From Pseudomonadota bacterium (GTDB lineage Bacteria > Pseudomonadota > Alphaproteobacteria > Sphingomonadales > Sphingomonadaceae): 6,516 nucleotides of DNA. The stretch is taken from positions 1 to 6,516 of the forward strand of contig JAEZBH010000059.1 in NCBI GenBank assembly GCA_023427285.1. Direction: 5' to 3'. Below, piece after piece: positions 6,169 to 6,516 of the stretch. A program made the position numbers and the translations under genes. Position 1 is the stretch's first letter. The number at the start of each line of letters is the position of its first letter. Below the pieces are notes generated by a model, which saw only the letters and a list, made by a program, of their open reading frames with translations, was not told where the DNA came from and ran no database searches.

Positions 6169-6516
6169 TTATGCCTTCGCCTTCAGTGCATCGCGGATTT
6201 CGCGCAGCAGCTGGATGTCCTCCGGCGTTGCAGCCGGTGCCGGTGCTTCTTCCTTGGCCGGACGGCGCAGCATGTTCGCGCCCTTGACGATCCAGAACAC
6301 CACGAATGCCAGCAGGATGAAGTTCAGCGCTACGGTGATGAACTGGCCGTAGCCCAGAACCGGCACGCCAGCGGCGACCAGTGCCGGGTAGGTTTCCGGG
6401 CCCTTGAAGTCAGCCGGAACAGCGCCGAGCTTCAGGTACAGGTTGCTGAAATCGGGCGTGCCGACAATGGCCGAGACGATCGGCATGATGAGATCGTTCA
6501 CGACCGAGTCGATGAT
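6169..6516 (-). CDS. mscL: MscL large-conductance mechanosensitive channel (5' end cut by right edge)
   Basis: The C-terminal 115 residues of MscL, the pentameric inner-membrane channel that opens under membrane tension and releases solutes during hypo-osmotic shock. The visible part begins in the second half of the first membrane helix, with [19 protein letters not shown]. It continues through the periplasmic loop (about 20-55) containing DFSNLYLKL, the second membrane helix [20 protein letters not shown], an Ala/Pro/Glu linker, and the conserved C-terminal bundle helix [17 protein letters not shown]. Roughly the first 25-35 residues lie beyond the right edge. An internal GTG at 6501 could be mistaken for a start, but the frame stays open upstream and IIDSV matches the family. 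A strong terminator lies about 50 nt past the stop. Confidence 0.95.
   Translation of the reverse strand: MIDSVVNDLIMPIVSAIVGTPDFSNLYLKLGAVPADFKGPETYPALVAAGVPVLGYGQFITVALNFILLAFVVFWIVKGANMLRRPAKEEAPAPAATPEDIQLLREIRDALKAKA

Noticed and set aside
6104..6352. Plus-strand open frame (82 codons) opposite mscL
   Set aside because: It begins inside the terminator loop and is antisense to the conserved mscL coding sequence.

Overview
The window is GC-rich, densely packed bacterial DNA that fits an alphaproteobacterium. The Cpa (Tad/Flp pilus) proteins look most like sphingomonad or Caulobacter-type versions. That placement rests on remembered family resemblance, not on a marker gene. I see no mobile elements, CRISPR arrays, rRNA or tRNA.

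Left block (1-3840, minus strand): five consecutive genes of a tight-adherence (Tad/Flp) pilus operon, read right to left as cpaA, cpaB, cpaC, cpaD and cpaE. cpaE is cut by the left edge. The genes are tightly packed: a 30-nt gap between cpaA and cpaB, 1 nt between cpaB and cpaC, a 4-nt ATGA overlap between cpaC and cpaD, and 26 nt between cpaD and cpaE. Together they encode the prepilin peptidase, a periplasmic assembly protein, the outer-membrane secretin, a lipoprotein, and a localization ATPase of which only the N-terminal receiver-like domain is visible. The cpaF ATPase and the tadB/tadC platform genes would be expected beyond the left edge. No Flp pilin gene lies upstream of cpaA, where Caulobacter carries pilA.

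Middle block (3910-6028, plus strand): a divergent two-gene unit separated from cpaA by about 70 nt. It encodes a PldB-like alpha/beta hydrolase (lysophospholipase or monoacylglycerol-lipase type) and, overlapping it by 8 nt, a DAO-family FAD-dependent amino-acid dehydrogenase resembling D-arginine dehydrogenase (DauA).

Right block (6085-6516): an intergenic stretch with a strong, possibly bidirectional intrinsic terminator between convergent genes, then the minus-strand mscL mechanosensitive channel gene, whose 5' end is cut by the right edge.

All recognizable genes belong to known families. I did not find a convincing new system. The points most worth a second look are the altered substrate-pocket positions in the DauA-like enzyme, the missing pilin gene, the unclear cpaA start, and the hydrolase/dehydrogenase pairing.
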